A DNA stretch of 64,000 nt from Chromera velia. Lineage: Eukaryota > Sar > Chromeraceae. The stretch is from assembly GCA_018398765.1 (NCBI GenBank), contig JAHBMJ010002465.1:37936-101935 (forward strand). The letters are read 5' to 3'. Under the pieces are notes generated by a model that was given only the letters and a program-made list of their open reading frames with translations, was not told where the DNA came from and made no database searches. The translations under genes were made by a program, and so were the position numbers. This document shows, one piece after another, positions 37,018-54,605 of the stretch (the first letter of the stretch is position 1; each line of letters begins with the position of its first letter).

Positions 37018-39395
37018 GCACACGGAAGCACAGACACACAGCAACACAGGGAGAGAATCAAGACGAAAAAAAAAAAAAAACAGTTCACCGTACAGGGGGA
37101 GGAAGGAAAGATCCCACGAACTCCAGCCCGGTCATAGATGTAACTACAACGAAAATAATTCTTTCTCAAAAGAGAAGGACAGGCACGAGGCTTCCTCCCT
37201 CCCTCCCTCTGGATTCTTCGTCGTCCCCCTCCCGCCTTCTCTTTTTCCTCTAACCGGCAAATGGATGAAGGAACCAGTGAGGAAGTGAACCAATGAACGA
37301 ATGAATGAATTAATGAAATGTCTGCTCCTCCTTGATTGAATCCACTCGACTCACTCACCGCTGAGGTTGAGTACTTCAACGGACGCCGGGAGAGAGTGGA
37401 GGAGCAGCACGGCCTCTGTGTCACTCAAATCGCAACCTGCTCTCACACACACGCACACACAGGTGAGAGGGTGGGGTGAAGAGCAGGTACAGATCCAAAC
37501 ACCAATGCTCAATGTTCATCCACTCACACACAGAGGAAGAAGTGGTCGGGCGACGAGTAAAGGGAGAGTGGTCGGAAGACAAACAAGAGAGATCAAATGA
37601 ATGACACACAGGAAGCCTCCCAGAACGCCCACGCATCATGACTGCAGAGTCCCGCGTCTAACCCCCCTCTGACTGAGTGATTCACAGACAGACCCGCCAT
37701 GGAGACCGTCTTCAAGCAGGACGAAGAATCAGCAGTCCCCCCCCCGGCACTGTTTGCTCGGAGGCGCTGAAGGAATTGCGCGAGGATGGAGAGAGAGGGG
37801 CCAGTGCAGATGCCGGGGCCTGCAGGGCAATAGTGAAAATAGGGGAAGAGGGGGACAGCTTGATGAGAGCAGGCATGAAGAACGACTACCTGGATTTCGT
37901 GGGTTCTCGACAGAGAAAGTGTCGAGTATGAATGGTCCCGTAAGACAAAACTGTGGCAGGCAGCCAATACTGTACCGCATCCAGCAAAAGCACCAAGCGG
38001 CATGCACGCAAATGCACTTGAGGAGAGCGACGAAGCGACGAAAAAGCGAAAAACAGAAAGGCTGGCCAACGAATAAGTCATTCCCTCCCTCCCTCACCCT
38101 CTCACCGACCGCAGATGAGAGTTTCCAGAGATCCCAAAGGCCCCCCCCGGACGCTCGAGGGCGACAGAAGGAGACCCAACTTCCCCGCACCCAGTGGGAA
38201 GGCTGATCGACAAACAAAGAGAGACAGACAAGAAGATACAAAGAGGAAATCGACGCGAACTCACGCACAGCAAGCAAGTCCAAGAGAGAAAGAGGGAGGC
38301 AGAAAGAAAGAGGCACTTGAGAGAAAGATACACGTGGTTACTCGCGGAAGAAAGGCACTCGGAGATTCATCACATGTACTTGGCAGAAAAGACGGGCGAA
38401 CGGGTCACATCGCATGCATTTGCTCCCATCAAAATGCAGCTATCGAAATCAAAAAAGAGCACAGAGGCATCACGAGCAGAAGGGAAGTCTGCAGGCGGGT
38501 GCAGAAACCGACGAGGGGAGAGCAAAGAGACAAAGGCCGGTTGATTGGTAGGGAGGGAATCCGACGACAGGAGGGGGAGGGGTGCCGGAAACAGAAGGAC
38601 TCACCAGAGAGGTCGAGGGTCTTCAAGGGCAAATTGCAGTACCCCTGCAGATCGTCATTGTGGCCGGGAAGAATACTTCCAGTCGTTGCACACATGCAGT
38701 CACGCGGGAAGGCAGACAGACGAGGAAAAGAAACAACTGGGCGGGCAGACTGACGATAAGGAAAAGAAACAAATCGACGAAAAAACAGACAATGAGGGCA
38801 GAGAAGCAGAGAAACAAAAGGACAGACCGACAGACCGACCGACAAACAGTCAAACTGACCAACCAGTCTGATGAACGACAGAGAGAGCCACGCGAGGCCG
38901 AAACTGTCCCGTGTCGACGCCAGGTCAGAAATCATCTGCAGCATCCACTCGGTTCAAAACAGAGAGGACCCCAGAATATTTTCGTCCAGAGAGAAAAGAA
39001 AACAAATCCAGCCGAAGTTTCTTCTCTCTCTTTTTTGCAGAAATCCTATACGGAGGGGCTTTGGCTTTTTGATATTTCATTTGCTTTACTCTTCAGCTGA
39101 CCTGGGGACAGGAGGAAAAATTTGAAAGGACGGAGCAGAGGGCGGCGGTTCCAGTGGGCATCGAGAGGGGGTCCACTTCTTCCAGGGAGCTCTTCTGTGT
39201 GTGCGCACCCTCGCCTTCTGATTCCTTTCTGCCTGGAGACTGTGCAAGAGACTGATGCCGTCTCCTTTCATGATCGCCCTGAGAGACGGATGAGGGGGCA
39301 CGGACGCTGGCTAGGGCTGTCTCTGTCTGCATGGGGACGCTCTGGGATTCAGGGGAGGATGCAGAGAGGTGTTCTCGGAGATCGTTCCGCATCAT
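34129..39395 (-). CDS. Leucine-rich-repeat (ribonuclease-inhibitor-like) protein
   Basis: Seven exons join in frame: 39395-39102, 38935-38864, 38644-38605, 38202-38110, 37819-37751, 37436-37359 and 36626-34129, giving about 1047 residues. Exon 1 encodes a hydrophilic N-terminus. The short exons each hold about one LRR segment, for example LKTLDLS, LETLIC and VEVLNLSGNRL joined across a splice. Four of their junctions are phase 1. The 2.5-kb last exon carries many RNI-type repeats (CLDLSGNPLG, LRVLDLSSNFL, LRELDLSENDLSD, YVDLRGNPQ). Glycine- and glutamate-rich stretches interrupt them. It shows no NACHT, kinase or membrane segment, so a role as a protein-binding scaffold is all that can be said. 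The starting pair ATG-ATG at 39395 is the first in frame. The ankyrin gene lies divergently to its right. Confidence 0.78.
36981..37016 (+). repeat. CA microsatellite
   Basis: A CA dinucleotide run sits in the intron before the large last exon of the LRR gene. Confidence 0.9.
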
Positions 39396-39407
39396 GCGCT
39401 CGATACA

Positions 39408-39834
39408 TTAAAATTTGAAAGTGTGGCAAAGTTTGTGAGAACTCAACTGAAAATTGATACCGCACTTCCAAGACTGAACCTCTCCAAATGAAGCCGAGCA
39501 GTTTTCACTATTAATAAGCTTGATATATAAAAGCAATTGCAAGGGAGGGTCATCGCAGGTGTCAGATTCACTGCATGGTTTGTTGACTTTTTTCTGCATG
39601 AGATTTTCTGAGTGCATTCCCGAATGGTCCCCGCGCGATGTTGCAATGATAGCGAACACGACCGTGCTCACAGATGGCCACTCCTCCGCAATCCTTGCAC
39701 TGAGAGCGAATGCAACCATGGTCGCATCGTGGTCGCAGATGCCCTTCCCTCCGCACTCCTTGCACTTGTTTCGCTGCCGGCCATGCGGACAGAGGATCCT
39801 TCCGTGTCCCGTCTCCAATTTTTCTTTGTGTCAT
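39408..39834 (-). pseudogene. Frameshifted Cys/His-repeat protein fragment
   Basis: Two overlapping minus-strand frames hold pieces of one tandem motif. One frame has CPHGRQRNKCKECGG followed by GICDH. The other has RCDHGCIRSQCKDCGG followed by ICEHGRVRYHC. The motif C-x-H-G-x5-C-x2-C-G-G is a probable metal-binding repeat. I recall similar tandem repeats from algal and stramenopile proteins but cannot name a family. The frame changes at about 39715-39735, where a short GCGACCA-type sequence is repeated. The fragment lies 13 bases beyond the LRR start and could be a relic, or part of a gene with an unseen intron. Confidence 0.38.
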
Positions 39835-40042
39835 GCAGACTGACGATGGATGGTCGACGACCTCAAATTATGATGATGCGAAGTTTGCTTGATTGGCGTT
39901 CGACTTCTTTCAACGATATGCCTTCAGTCGTCTCTTCTGCTCGTCATCCTTCCTCCTGCTTCCGACGCTACCGTGACGTAAAGGTCTGCCGAAATTTTGA
40001 GTACCTCTGACACCTTGAGTCTTTCGATTTTTGATTTTGAAG

Positions 40043-41445
40043 ATGGAAGAGACGGCTCTCAACCCCCCCCCACAATCGAGACCTATCTGGAAGGGCTGAG
40101 AGCAATACGAGCCTCTGTCCTATCTGACTTCGAAAGACAGATAGAGCTTGTTGAGAATACCTTGAGAGCTGAAGGAAAAGGTGAGAATTCAGAGGTCCCG
40201 CGTGTGCGCCCCGAGGACGTTTCTGTTCTCGGTGCGCTGGAGGGGACGGCAAAAGAGTTCTCGAAAAAAGTGAGGGGGCATACAGGAAAAGTGATCAGCG
40301 GACACTCCCGCATTGATGTGGGGCTGCTCAACGAGATGAGTATCGGGGGGCTCATTCGCGAGTTCCGTGCCGTGTCGCCAGAGATGTGTCAGAAGGCTCT
40401 CTCTGACTTTCTCAACGGTACCACAAACGGAGACGATCTTCGTCTGTATGTGAAGGCGGGTGCAGACGTGAACGGACTTTTTGAGGGTCAGACGGCACTC
40501 ATCAGAGCCATATGTGCGGACAACGTGGAAGCCTTCGAGATGATTCTGAGTGACGGGCCGAACTTAGAGGTGAAGGCAGGGGAGGTGCCTGCAGGCACTG
40601 TGGGAGTGCTTGTTGGGGACACGGCTGTGATCGTTGCCTGTCGTCTGCGTCAGTGGGGAATGGTTCGGTCCCTGGTTGCAGAGGGGGCAAATGTGGATGC
40701 AGTCGGGCGAGATGGCAAGAAGGCTCTGCAGGTCGCATGTGAGGCTGCAGAGAAACAGCTGGACCCCGACAGTCAGGACAGTAACCCCGACTTTGACCCA
40801 GAAGACTGTCTCCGACAGCACTATGAACCTCAGCAGGGCGACCCTGTGATTCGGTCTGCTGTGAGCGATGCCCTGAAAGACCTACTCACATTGACTTCCG
40901 ACGTGGCTGGTATGAAAATCAGCGCTCGGGACGAATGCGAGGACGAGTCTCTTGTCAGCTTCTTTTCCTGGCATGAGTTTGAAAAGCTAGTGCTCCTCTC
41001 CCTGTCTCGGGGGGTGGACATCGATTCTGTTGACGCGTCAAGCTATACAGCTCTGCTGAACGCTGCCTCGAGGGTCAGGCCTTACTATGTCAGTCTTCTT
41101 ACCGAGAACGGTGCCGATGTTAACAAACAAACAGCGGTGCCGATCTTCAGTACCGTGCTCTCCCCCGTGACAGAGGAAAGTCGCATTTTGTCTGCGTTGA
41201 AGGTTTTTGAGATTATGCTCGATTGCGGTGCAAATCCAAATGTTCAGGATTTTGTGGGTGACACAGTTCTTCGTGAAGCCGTACGGATTGGTACTATCCC
41301 TTCTGTGGTTCGTTTTCTGGTTGAAAAGGGTGCCGACTTGACCATGCAAAACAATTCTGCCAAAACCCCTCATGCGTTGGCAGTGGAGCTTTCCAGGTCT
41401 GCGGAGATAGTCGCATTGCTGATGCCATCTGTTAACCAAGAATGA
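40043..41445 (+). CDS. Ankyrin-repeat protein (copy 1 of a local family)
   Basis: One continuous frame runs from before 40000 to the stop at 41445 and encodes about 470 residues. Ankyrin signatures include VKAGADVNGLFEGQTALIRA, GDTAVIVACRLRQWGMVRSL, SYTALLNAASR, ENGADVNKQ, CGANPNVQDFVGDTVLREA and EKGADLTMQN. The N-terminal 130 residues contain coiled-coil-like sequence (FERQIELVENTL) and a segment shared with the ankyrin gene at 54606. The frame has no ATG at its beginning. The likely ATG at 40043 is out of frame because of the nine-base C run at 40063-40071; one extra C would join them. An upstream exon is the alternative. Function unknown; protein binding is expected. Confidence 0.72.
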
Positions 41446-42792
41446 TCAACTATCCTAGTAACTGTCGATCATTCAAAAACATGTATGTACGTCGATATAT
41501 GCATTTTAAAAGCTAATTGATTGATTGATTGATCTAGTGATTGATTGATTGATCAACTAGTTAATTGATTGATTGATAGGTTCCGCACTAGGTCTTCCCA
41601 CTAATCATAACGTTGGCAAAAATTATGCCAAAATGAATAGAAGAAGAGGGTGTCGTGAAGGAGACATTAATTACAGGAAGAATGACTAGACTATAGGCTA
41701 GCATATAGACTTTCTTTCAATGCTTGACTTTATTCTGAAATTATTCAGTCATACTGTTAGACTATACCAGTGTATATGCTAAACAACAAAGTTTATGGAC
41801 TAGTTTATGTAAATATTTAACGGTTTGTAGTATGTTTGTAGTTTATTATTTTTGAACAATTTTTCTAGTAGCTATATAGTTTCCTGGTTGATTTCAAAAT
41901 AATTTATAACCTAGTTTATAACAAGATTTCAGTTAGGATTTGAAAACACATTTCACAGTTATCAATCTCTTACACTCTGGGAGGTCGCACTGCAAGCTTT
42001 TACATACTATATTGATGATTGATGCAACTTGTTTATGTTCGGTAATGTACGGTTAAGAAAAATTTAGAATATACTCACTAGCATAATCAAAAATTACTAA
42101 AAAAATTAAAAACCATACTAGTATACATAGAAAAGATCGTAAATTCATACTGCTCATGATGATGATGATGTTGATAGCCTAATCAAGTAACAAATTTTAA
42201 AAAGTTATAGAAAGATGGTTATACATGTGAATCTGTGATAATAACTAGGATGATAAAGAGTCTATTAAGGACTCAGAAGTTTGAATTACGATGATGGTGA
42301 AATGAGTTAAATGTGGGGTAACAGTAGCCCCGGAGTAGGGTTCTAGGTAGAGTTGGATCCTTGATGCAGCAAGGTCAAATCCTGCTACAATGCAATGGCG
42401 GGTTAAAATGATCTGCAAAGGTTGCACGCATCTCCCGTGCACGCGTTCCATTCCCCTGCGTTGTAGCAAACATACATCGTTCGAATATTTTGCAGCTTGT
42501 ATGCAGCTTGTGAAATGTCATCAATTCTCACTCAGCTGCCCGACCATCAACAGGCAGGCAGGTACTCGAGAAGCCGATCATTGAATGACCGGCAGCTTCC
42601 TTGTTTTCTGATATATTGACCACTCACTAGGAGGCTTTGCAGGGCAGTACAGAGAGAGAAAGAAAAGGAAGGGGTTGGGTATGTGGACGCGCACGCATGT
42701 GTGATCCGAGTACCATTCTGTGAGACTGAAGGACTACATGTGTTAAGTGAGTGAAGAAAACAAGGTTCACGACAGGTCCCCTCCCTGCCTGC
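41446..42792. other. AT-rich convergent intergenic region
   Basis: An AT-rich spacer. A TTGA/GATT tetranucleotide tract lies at about 41516-41578 and a GATGATGATGATG run near 42157. From 42360 to 42790 composition is more balanced, but no frame is convincing. Confidence 0.65.
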
Positions 42793-45700
42793 CTAGGAGG
42801 CTGGTTGGGCCTCCTCCTGATCACTTGGTTTCTCCTCGGTTTTCTCTACCTCCTCTTCCGTCGGTGGGGGTGGTACCAGATCTTCCTTCTGTCCTTCTTC
42901 TCCTTCAGCCCCCTTCTCTTCTTTGGGTTCTTCTTCCCCCTTTCTCTCTTCCTCTACCTCTTCCCCTTCCTGTTCCTCTTCTTTTCCCTCCACTTCAGCT
43001 GGGGAGGCAGAGACGTCAGCCTTTGTGTCGGCCTCTTTCTCTTGCTCGTTCTCTTTCCCCCCCTCGGCAGCCGGCGCCCCCTCAGCCTTGGGGGCCGAGC
43101 CAAAAATGCCCCAGGCAGGAAGCTTGACGGTCCCGAGAGGGGTCCCTTCTCCGTCTCCGTCTTTTTCAGCCTCTGCTTGTGCCTCCTCTCCCTTTTCCTC
43201 CTTCTCATCTCCTTGTGCATCAGCAGACTGCTGAGCTTCTTCTTCTTTCGACCCCTCTTCCCCTTCCTTTCCCTCTGCCCCTTTTTCCCCCTCTTCTTCC
43301 TGAGAAGGACCCGCAAGGCCCCAGGCAGCAGGGAGGCCCTCGGGCATTCCCTCTTGGTCCTTTGTTTCTGTTGGGGGGTCTGATGGGGGCTCTTCTTTTG
43401 GCGTCTCGTCGGGTTTTTCCTCTTTGCTGTCACCCTGTGCCTCGTCTGGGTTTTCTTGGACCTTGGGGGGGTTCTCGTTTGTGCTGTCACCCCCCTCTTT
43501 CTGCTGGGATGCCAGCTGTCCGTGCTCCTTCTTTTCCTCCTCTGTAATCTCGGGCTGCTGAGGAGCTTGCTCGGAATCTTTCTTTGGTTCCTCTGAGCTG
43601 TCTGCCTGCTCAGCGGCTTGCTCCCCTTCTTTCTTTGCCTCTTCCCCACCCTCTGCTTGCTCAGCCGCTGGCGCAGCCACTGCGAGTTTGCTCTGACTCT
43701 TGAACGGACGGCTTTTCTTCTTTCGGAACGCTGCCTGAATCTTCAAAGCGACATCCTCCAGTTCTTTGTCCTCCTGCTCCTGTTGCTCCTGTTGCTCCTG
43801 TTGCTGTTGTTGTTCTTGTTGTGATTCTCCTGAGGCCGCTTCTTTTTCCTTTTCTTCTTGTGGCTCTTCCTCTTTCTTTACTTCGTCCCCGCCCTCTGCC
43901 TGCTGGGAGGGTTGGTCTGCCTGTTTCTCTAGACCTGACTGGGAGGACTCCTTCTGATTGTCTGCACTTTCTTTTTGTAACTCTGCCCCTTCCCCAGCCG
44001 GCACTGCTCTTTCCTTCTCTTCTTCCTTTGCCTCTGCAGGCGCCTCTGCTTTATCTTTCGAAGAGACGGCAGAGGGGGCAACGGCTTCTGATTGATCTGC
44101 ATTCTGTTTGTCTGCCTCACCCTTTGGCTCCTCTGTGACCTTCTGTGCCTCTTCTGCTTCCTTCGGAGGGTCTGGATTTGCCTCTGCCTGGGCTCCTTCG
44201 GCCTTCTCTGCTGGTGGGGTGGGTGTCTTTTCGTTCTCTGCAGCTTCTTTTTGCCCATCACGGACAGGGTTCTGTGCATCGGATGGTTCGTCGTCTGATT
44301 TTGGGGCAGGGTCTTCGGCAGCAACGGGGAGGGGTGGGGGGGTTGCACTTTTTTTTTCAGTGTCTTTGTTTCCGTCTGATTTGACACCCTCCCCTTCTTC
44401 TTCTTCTTCTTCTTCTCCTCTTTGTGCCTCCTTAGCCTTCTCTAGTGTCACAGGTTTGTTCTCTTCGGATTCCTTTTCCTCCCCTTCCACTTCCTCATTC
44501 TGCTGCTGTGCTGAGGAAGCAGGGTCGGCTGCTTGGAAGATGTCTGCTGGCTCGGTTGGAGAAGGGGGCTGTTCAGGCTTTGTCTCCTCTCCATTCTCCC
44601 CTTCCTCTGGGGACTTCGGGGGGGACTCAGCTTCAGCAACTCCAGTCTTGTCGTCTTGTGCCTCCGTTGCATTCTGCTCTTGCTGCTCGTCTTCGTCTGT
44701 CTCTTTCGGAACTGGAGGGAGAGGTGCATCAGTCTCTTCAGCCCCCTCCTCAGGTTGGGTCGCGAAGATGCCCCCCCCCTGTTGGTGTGACAGGATGCCT
44801 AGTCCGTCGGAGAGGGAGACGGCTTGAGAGGCACTGCCTTGAGATGTTCCGGAAATGTGTAACACGAATTCCTGAGACCCAAAAGATCCTAGGGGGGCAG
44901 GGGGACGGGGGGCATTGTCTGGGCCTAGGTCTAGGTCTAGGTCTGTTTCTCCTGCGATTGCTGCTGCAGACTCTCTTGTGGCATCGTTGATGATGTTCTC
45001 TGCAAGGTTGCGGGAGACGTCCCGAGTGGCCTCCTCAAATTCCACATCGTCGTGGTCGTCGTCTGTTTGGAATTTTTCACCTGCGTCCTCTCCTTTCTCT
45101 CCCTCTGCTTCTGCTTCTTTCTGTTCTTCTTTGTCTTTCGCATCATTTTCGCCTTCTTTTTGTGTCTCTGCGGGAATCTCGGGTTTCCCTGGCTGAAGTG
45201 CGGACGGGTCCTGCTGGCCCTTTCCCAATTGGGATGACCTCCTATTCCATCTGGCAACGACTGAGCTTGCAGTCTTGGCGTGTTTGGTCTTACTGTCACC
45301 CGAGGGGGCGGGCGGGGCGGGCACAGAAGGAACGGCCAGGAAACCCCCGCCGTAGGGCATTGAGATGGGCCGCTCAGGCACGTACTGGGGCGTGTCTGCG
45401 ATGTACAGGACAGGCTGTCCGGGAACACCCTTCTTTGGCTGCCCTGACTTTGTTGTGGGGGGGCAGTCGGTGTCTGAGGAGATCGCCAGATGACGACATA
45501 TGGACTCGTACGAGTTTCGGTGCTTCTGCAGAAAGAGCAGAAGGAGTACAAGAGTGAAAGAAAAATGCATACCACAGTTGTGCATGCGTTGACATTAAAG
45601 CTTTCAGGGCCATTCATGCAGATTCTTTCACGCTCTCTCGCTCTCTTCGTCCTCATGTCTCAAATTCTCGTACGGTAGCACACATACCCCCCCCCCAAAC

Positions 45701-48073
45701 CAAACGGTATCACAACAGAGAGGAGAATACCAAGTGCCTCTTGCAACCCGAAGTAACGGTCGGAGAGGAAGCGAAGCCCCGTCTGGCATGACGAATTAAG
45801 AAATTGGCCAAAATCAGCTGCCGCCATCCGTTTGCAATGCCTTCTCTCAGATTCCCCCTCAAAAGGAACATGAAATCATACACATCTCCCCCAAAACTCC
45901 CAACGACCCCAGTCTCCACGCCAGCGCACCTGGAGCAGCTGCATATGTTGAGTGTGGGGCACCAGAAGTTCCAGACACCTCCCGTCCTCCCCGTCATACG
46001 CCAAGATCCTCAGGGTCTTCTGTGTAGAGGTCATTTCTGCAGAGAGAAGAATGGACATGTTCGTTCACGTTTTGTCACAAAATCATTACGCAAAATGGCC
46101 TTTTGCGTCGACGACATCCTCAAAACCTTTGATAAACTTAACGGAAATGGGAACAGAGAAACACTGAGAGAAATCGTCGAAAAGGAAGAGACGATACTGC
46201 ACCGTCTTGCAAAAAAAGAGACGTCAGACAGAAAGAGGACCTCTCTCACAAAGAGATTAGTGGGGCTTCGAGCAAAAGGCAAAGAAAGAATGAACCAATG
46301 AACGCACCAATGAGGAAGAATTTGCCGTTGATTCTTCTACCTTCCTTGAACACGAATCTCTGCTTTCCCCTAGTCTGCTTTGTCCCGTCTCTCTTCTCTG
46401 CTCCCCCCTCTCCCACTCCAATTTCATCTCCCGTCTCCCCTCCCACCCCATCCCCTGCACTCCCAGGCCGACGTGCTCCCCCCTGTGCAGCAGGTCTCTT
46501 CGGGTTCAGAGACGACAAAGGAAGACTCTGCTGTTCGTCAAACAGGTAAGGAGGCGCCTGGCTCTGTGGCCACAGGTTCGAGTTGCCCCTCAGAGAGGCC
46601 CCCCCAGAGTCCCGCGACTTCCCTCGGAGACGAGCACCGATCCCGCTCGCTGCGGTCATCCCCATGTCCTCTCTGTCCCTGCAATCAGTCGGAAGAAAAA
46701 GGGGATGGAGAGCTAGAGCGGATGCGGGAAAGGAGCGAATAAACCCCCTTTTTTTACCTGAAAAGTTACCATTGGACGAATGCTTGGGTTGAGAACAGCA
46801 AGCTCAACAGCCTCAAAGTTGCAAAAGCAAAGCAAAGCGAAGAGACAGCTAGGAAATCGAACACAAAGATAACGCAGAAGAAGGCCCGACTGGCTTCCTG
46901 TCTCACTGACGTTCTGCTGCCCGATGCAGGGTCAGTTGAAGAGTTCCATGAGGACCCTGTCGTTCTCTGTCTGTCCTCTATGGCGTTATTCATGTTCACA
47001 GGCACAGAGGGGATCGGGGCAAGACGCAGCCGGGCACGAGTGTGGGGGCAGAGCTCAAACTTTCCCGTCCTCTCTGCGTACAGAGAATCGTGGGTCTGTG
47101 CTGCATTCCTGTAGTACTTGTAGCTGCTCTCAGAGTGCCTCTGCCAGTCGACGTGGTTGTACACAGGCTGGGTCTGCACGAACATTGCGGTTTGGTCCTT
47201 TGGAATCGCTCCTTTTGAATTTCCGTTCATAATAGCAGATGCACGTGCAAGGAGTCATGACACAAAAATGAATGCTCTTCCTCCCTCCTCCAAACGCATG
47301 CACAGACACAGATACGCAATCACCCAGTGGTGGAAAAATTGAATTCTCCAGCTGCATGCATTCTCACTGCTTCGCACGTATACTCGCACTCTGACCTCCG
47401 CAAAGGCAAATCAGCAAAGCATCTCAAGGCAAACACGTGTACACCCCCGAAGACGGGGGGAGAGAACCAGATCAGCAGTACTGCTGCCTGATCACACACA
47501 GACCTTCTGTATTCGGCCTAACAGGCGGACGTTGTTCTGAGTGATCTCCTCCATCTTCTTTCTCCTGAACGGTTTGTTCAGGGAAGAAGTCTTCGAAATG
47601 GCAGGAGCCCCAGGGGGGATTGCAGGAGGCTGGGAGTAGGAGGGCTTCTTCATTATCGTGTACATACGGTTCAGCAAAATCCTGCAGGGGAAAGAAAGAT
47701 TCAGTACGTATGATGATTCAGTATCTGACGCAAGCAGGATGCAAAAGAGCTTAGGCTTTTCTGGTGTGTTGTTTGACTGAACCGAGCAAAAAGCGCGGAA
47801 GCAACTGTTGCATCAAGCAAAACTGTATGGTAAACGAAGCTATTCACCGTTGCGAAACACTGACCGATTTTGTCGATCAATCTCTATGTATTTTTGCTCC
47901 AGCTGCTCCTCCTTCTTTGCATTGAACTGCATGTGCAACAGGGTGAAGGGCTTTGGGGCCGCATGGTCGATGGTGGGTCTGATGCTTCTGAGTTTCTTTT
48001 TGTGGATTTTGTCCTTGTGCTCCTCCCACCTTCGAGCACAGATTTTGTTAGCGAGTGCTGGGCTCTTGTTCAT
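42793..48073 (-). CDS. CFAP97/Hemingway-domain ciliary protein with long acidic IQ tail
   Basis: Six exons close in frame: 48073-47865, 47681-47504, 47173-46911, 46678-46308, 46036-45930 and 45525-42793, giving about 1286 residues. The first three exons carry the CFAP97 (KIAA1430/Hemingway) pattern in order: IRPTIDHAAP, YIEIDRQNRILLNRM, SLNKPFRRKKMEEI, NVRLLGRI, then VYNHVDWQRHSESSYKYYRN. In animals this family acts in cilia and flagella. A second segment (RFVFKEGRRINGKFF and TLRILAYDGED) may be a small beta-sandwich. The last exon is a Glu/Lys/Pro-rich disordered tail of about 700 residues with one IQ motif (ALKIQAAFRKKKSR), a likely calmodulin or centrin site. Known CFAP97 proteins are much shorter. 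The start is the first ATG, and the gene is divergent from the Cdc123-like gene. Confidence 0.83.
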
Positions 48074-53721
<5,648 letters not shown>

Positions 53722-54605
53722 CTGGTTGACAGCACAAGGAAGTTAACGAGTCAAAGCCATTCGAGATCGACTGCTTCATGTTTGTGTGGTTCAAACTTGT
53801 GTTTTTTTTTAGTTGTTTGTCTTCGAAAATCGATTTACAGGTACTTGAGACTCAATATAGTTTTTAACATACAAATATATAATTAATTTTTAAAGAAAAA
53901 AAAAAAAACGGAACATGTATATGTATGAATAGTCTTTGTCTTTTAAGTTTTGTTTTATATTTGCTGATCAGTGTGTAGTCCTAGTCATCATCGTCATAAA
54001 GGATCTCAATTTTTAAAAAACGACTAAAAATTGATATTATAATTTCAATTTGTGATACATCTTCTAGTGGGAGAATGATGGTTTAGATCTGTTTGATCTG
54101 TTTCTGATTGACTGCATACAAATCTACTCAAAGGTCTTATGCATAATGTGTATGTCTTTACGCCTCCTAGACAGCTGTTTTGACTAGTTTCGACCTTGCG
54201 AAAGGTCTCATCAGCAGGATTTAAAGACTCCGCCATGTATGCATTGGTAAGGAAGGAGGCACGCAACTCAATCACTTGGGTGTCATGACTTGAGCTAGTA
54301 GCTGCTTTACCAATTCGATTGCATCGCGTGAATCAAAGGTCAAATCGCGGCTTGCCGTGGCTTGCCAGCTTCCCACGCCTCGTGCGCGCGGCTTGGGGGG
54401 CTCTCAGATCTTCCGTCTCGTTTGTGTGGCCCTGCATGGGGCCGTGCGAACTCCGCGCAAGCAAGGGGCATGCATCGCAATCATCGCTCTGACCTTCCAT
54501 GTGTGTCTGACCTTCGCGAGGTGTCTGCAGCAGTCGTTGGAAGCTTAAAGCAACCTCTTTCTTCTTGGTTCTCTCGTCTCCTTTTATTTTCGCTCTTCAC
54601 AGAAA
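53722..54605. other. AT-rich region and upstream region of ankyrin gene 2
   Basis: The first 500 bases are AT-rich. From about 54300 the sequence is more balanced, and GCATGCATCGC occurs about 130 bases before the ankyrin ATG. A TTTTCGCTCTTCACAG acceptor-like site abuts that ATG and suggests a 5'-UTR intron. No other gene is seen. Confidence 0.55.

Noticed and set aside
43179-44990. Plus-strand frames rich in Ser, Cys and Leu
   Set aside because: Antisense of the Glu-rich tail of the CFAP97-like protein.
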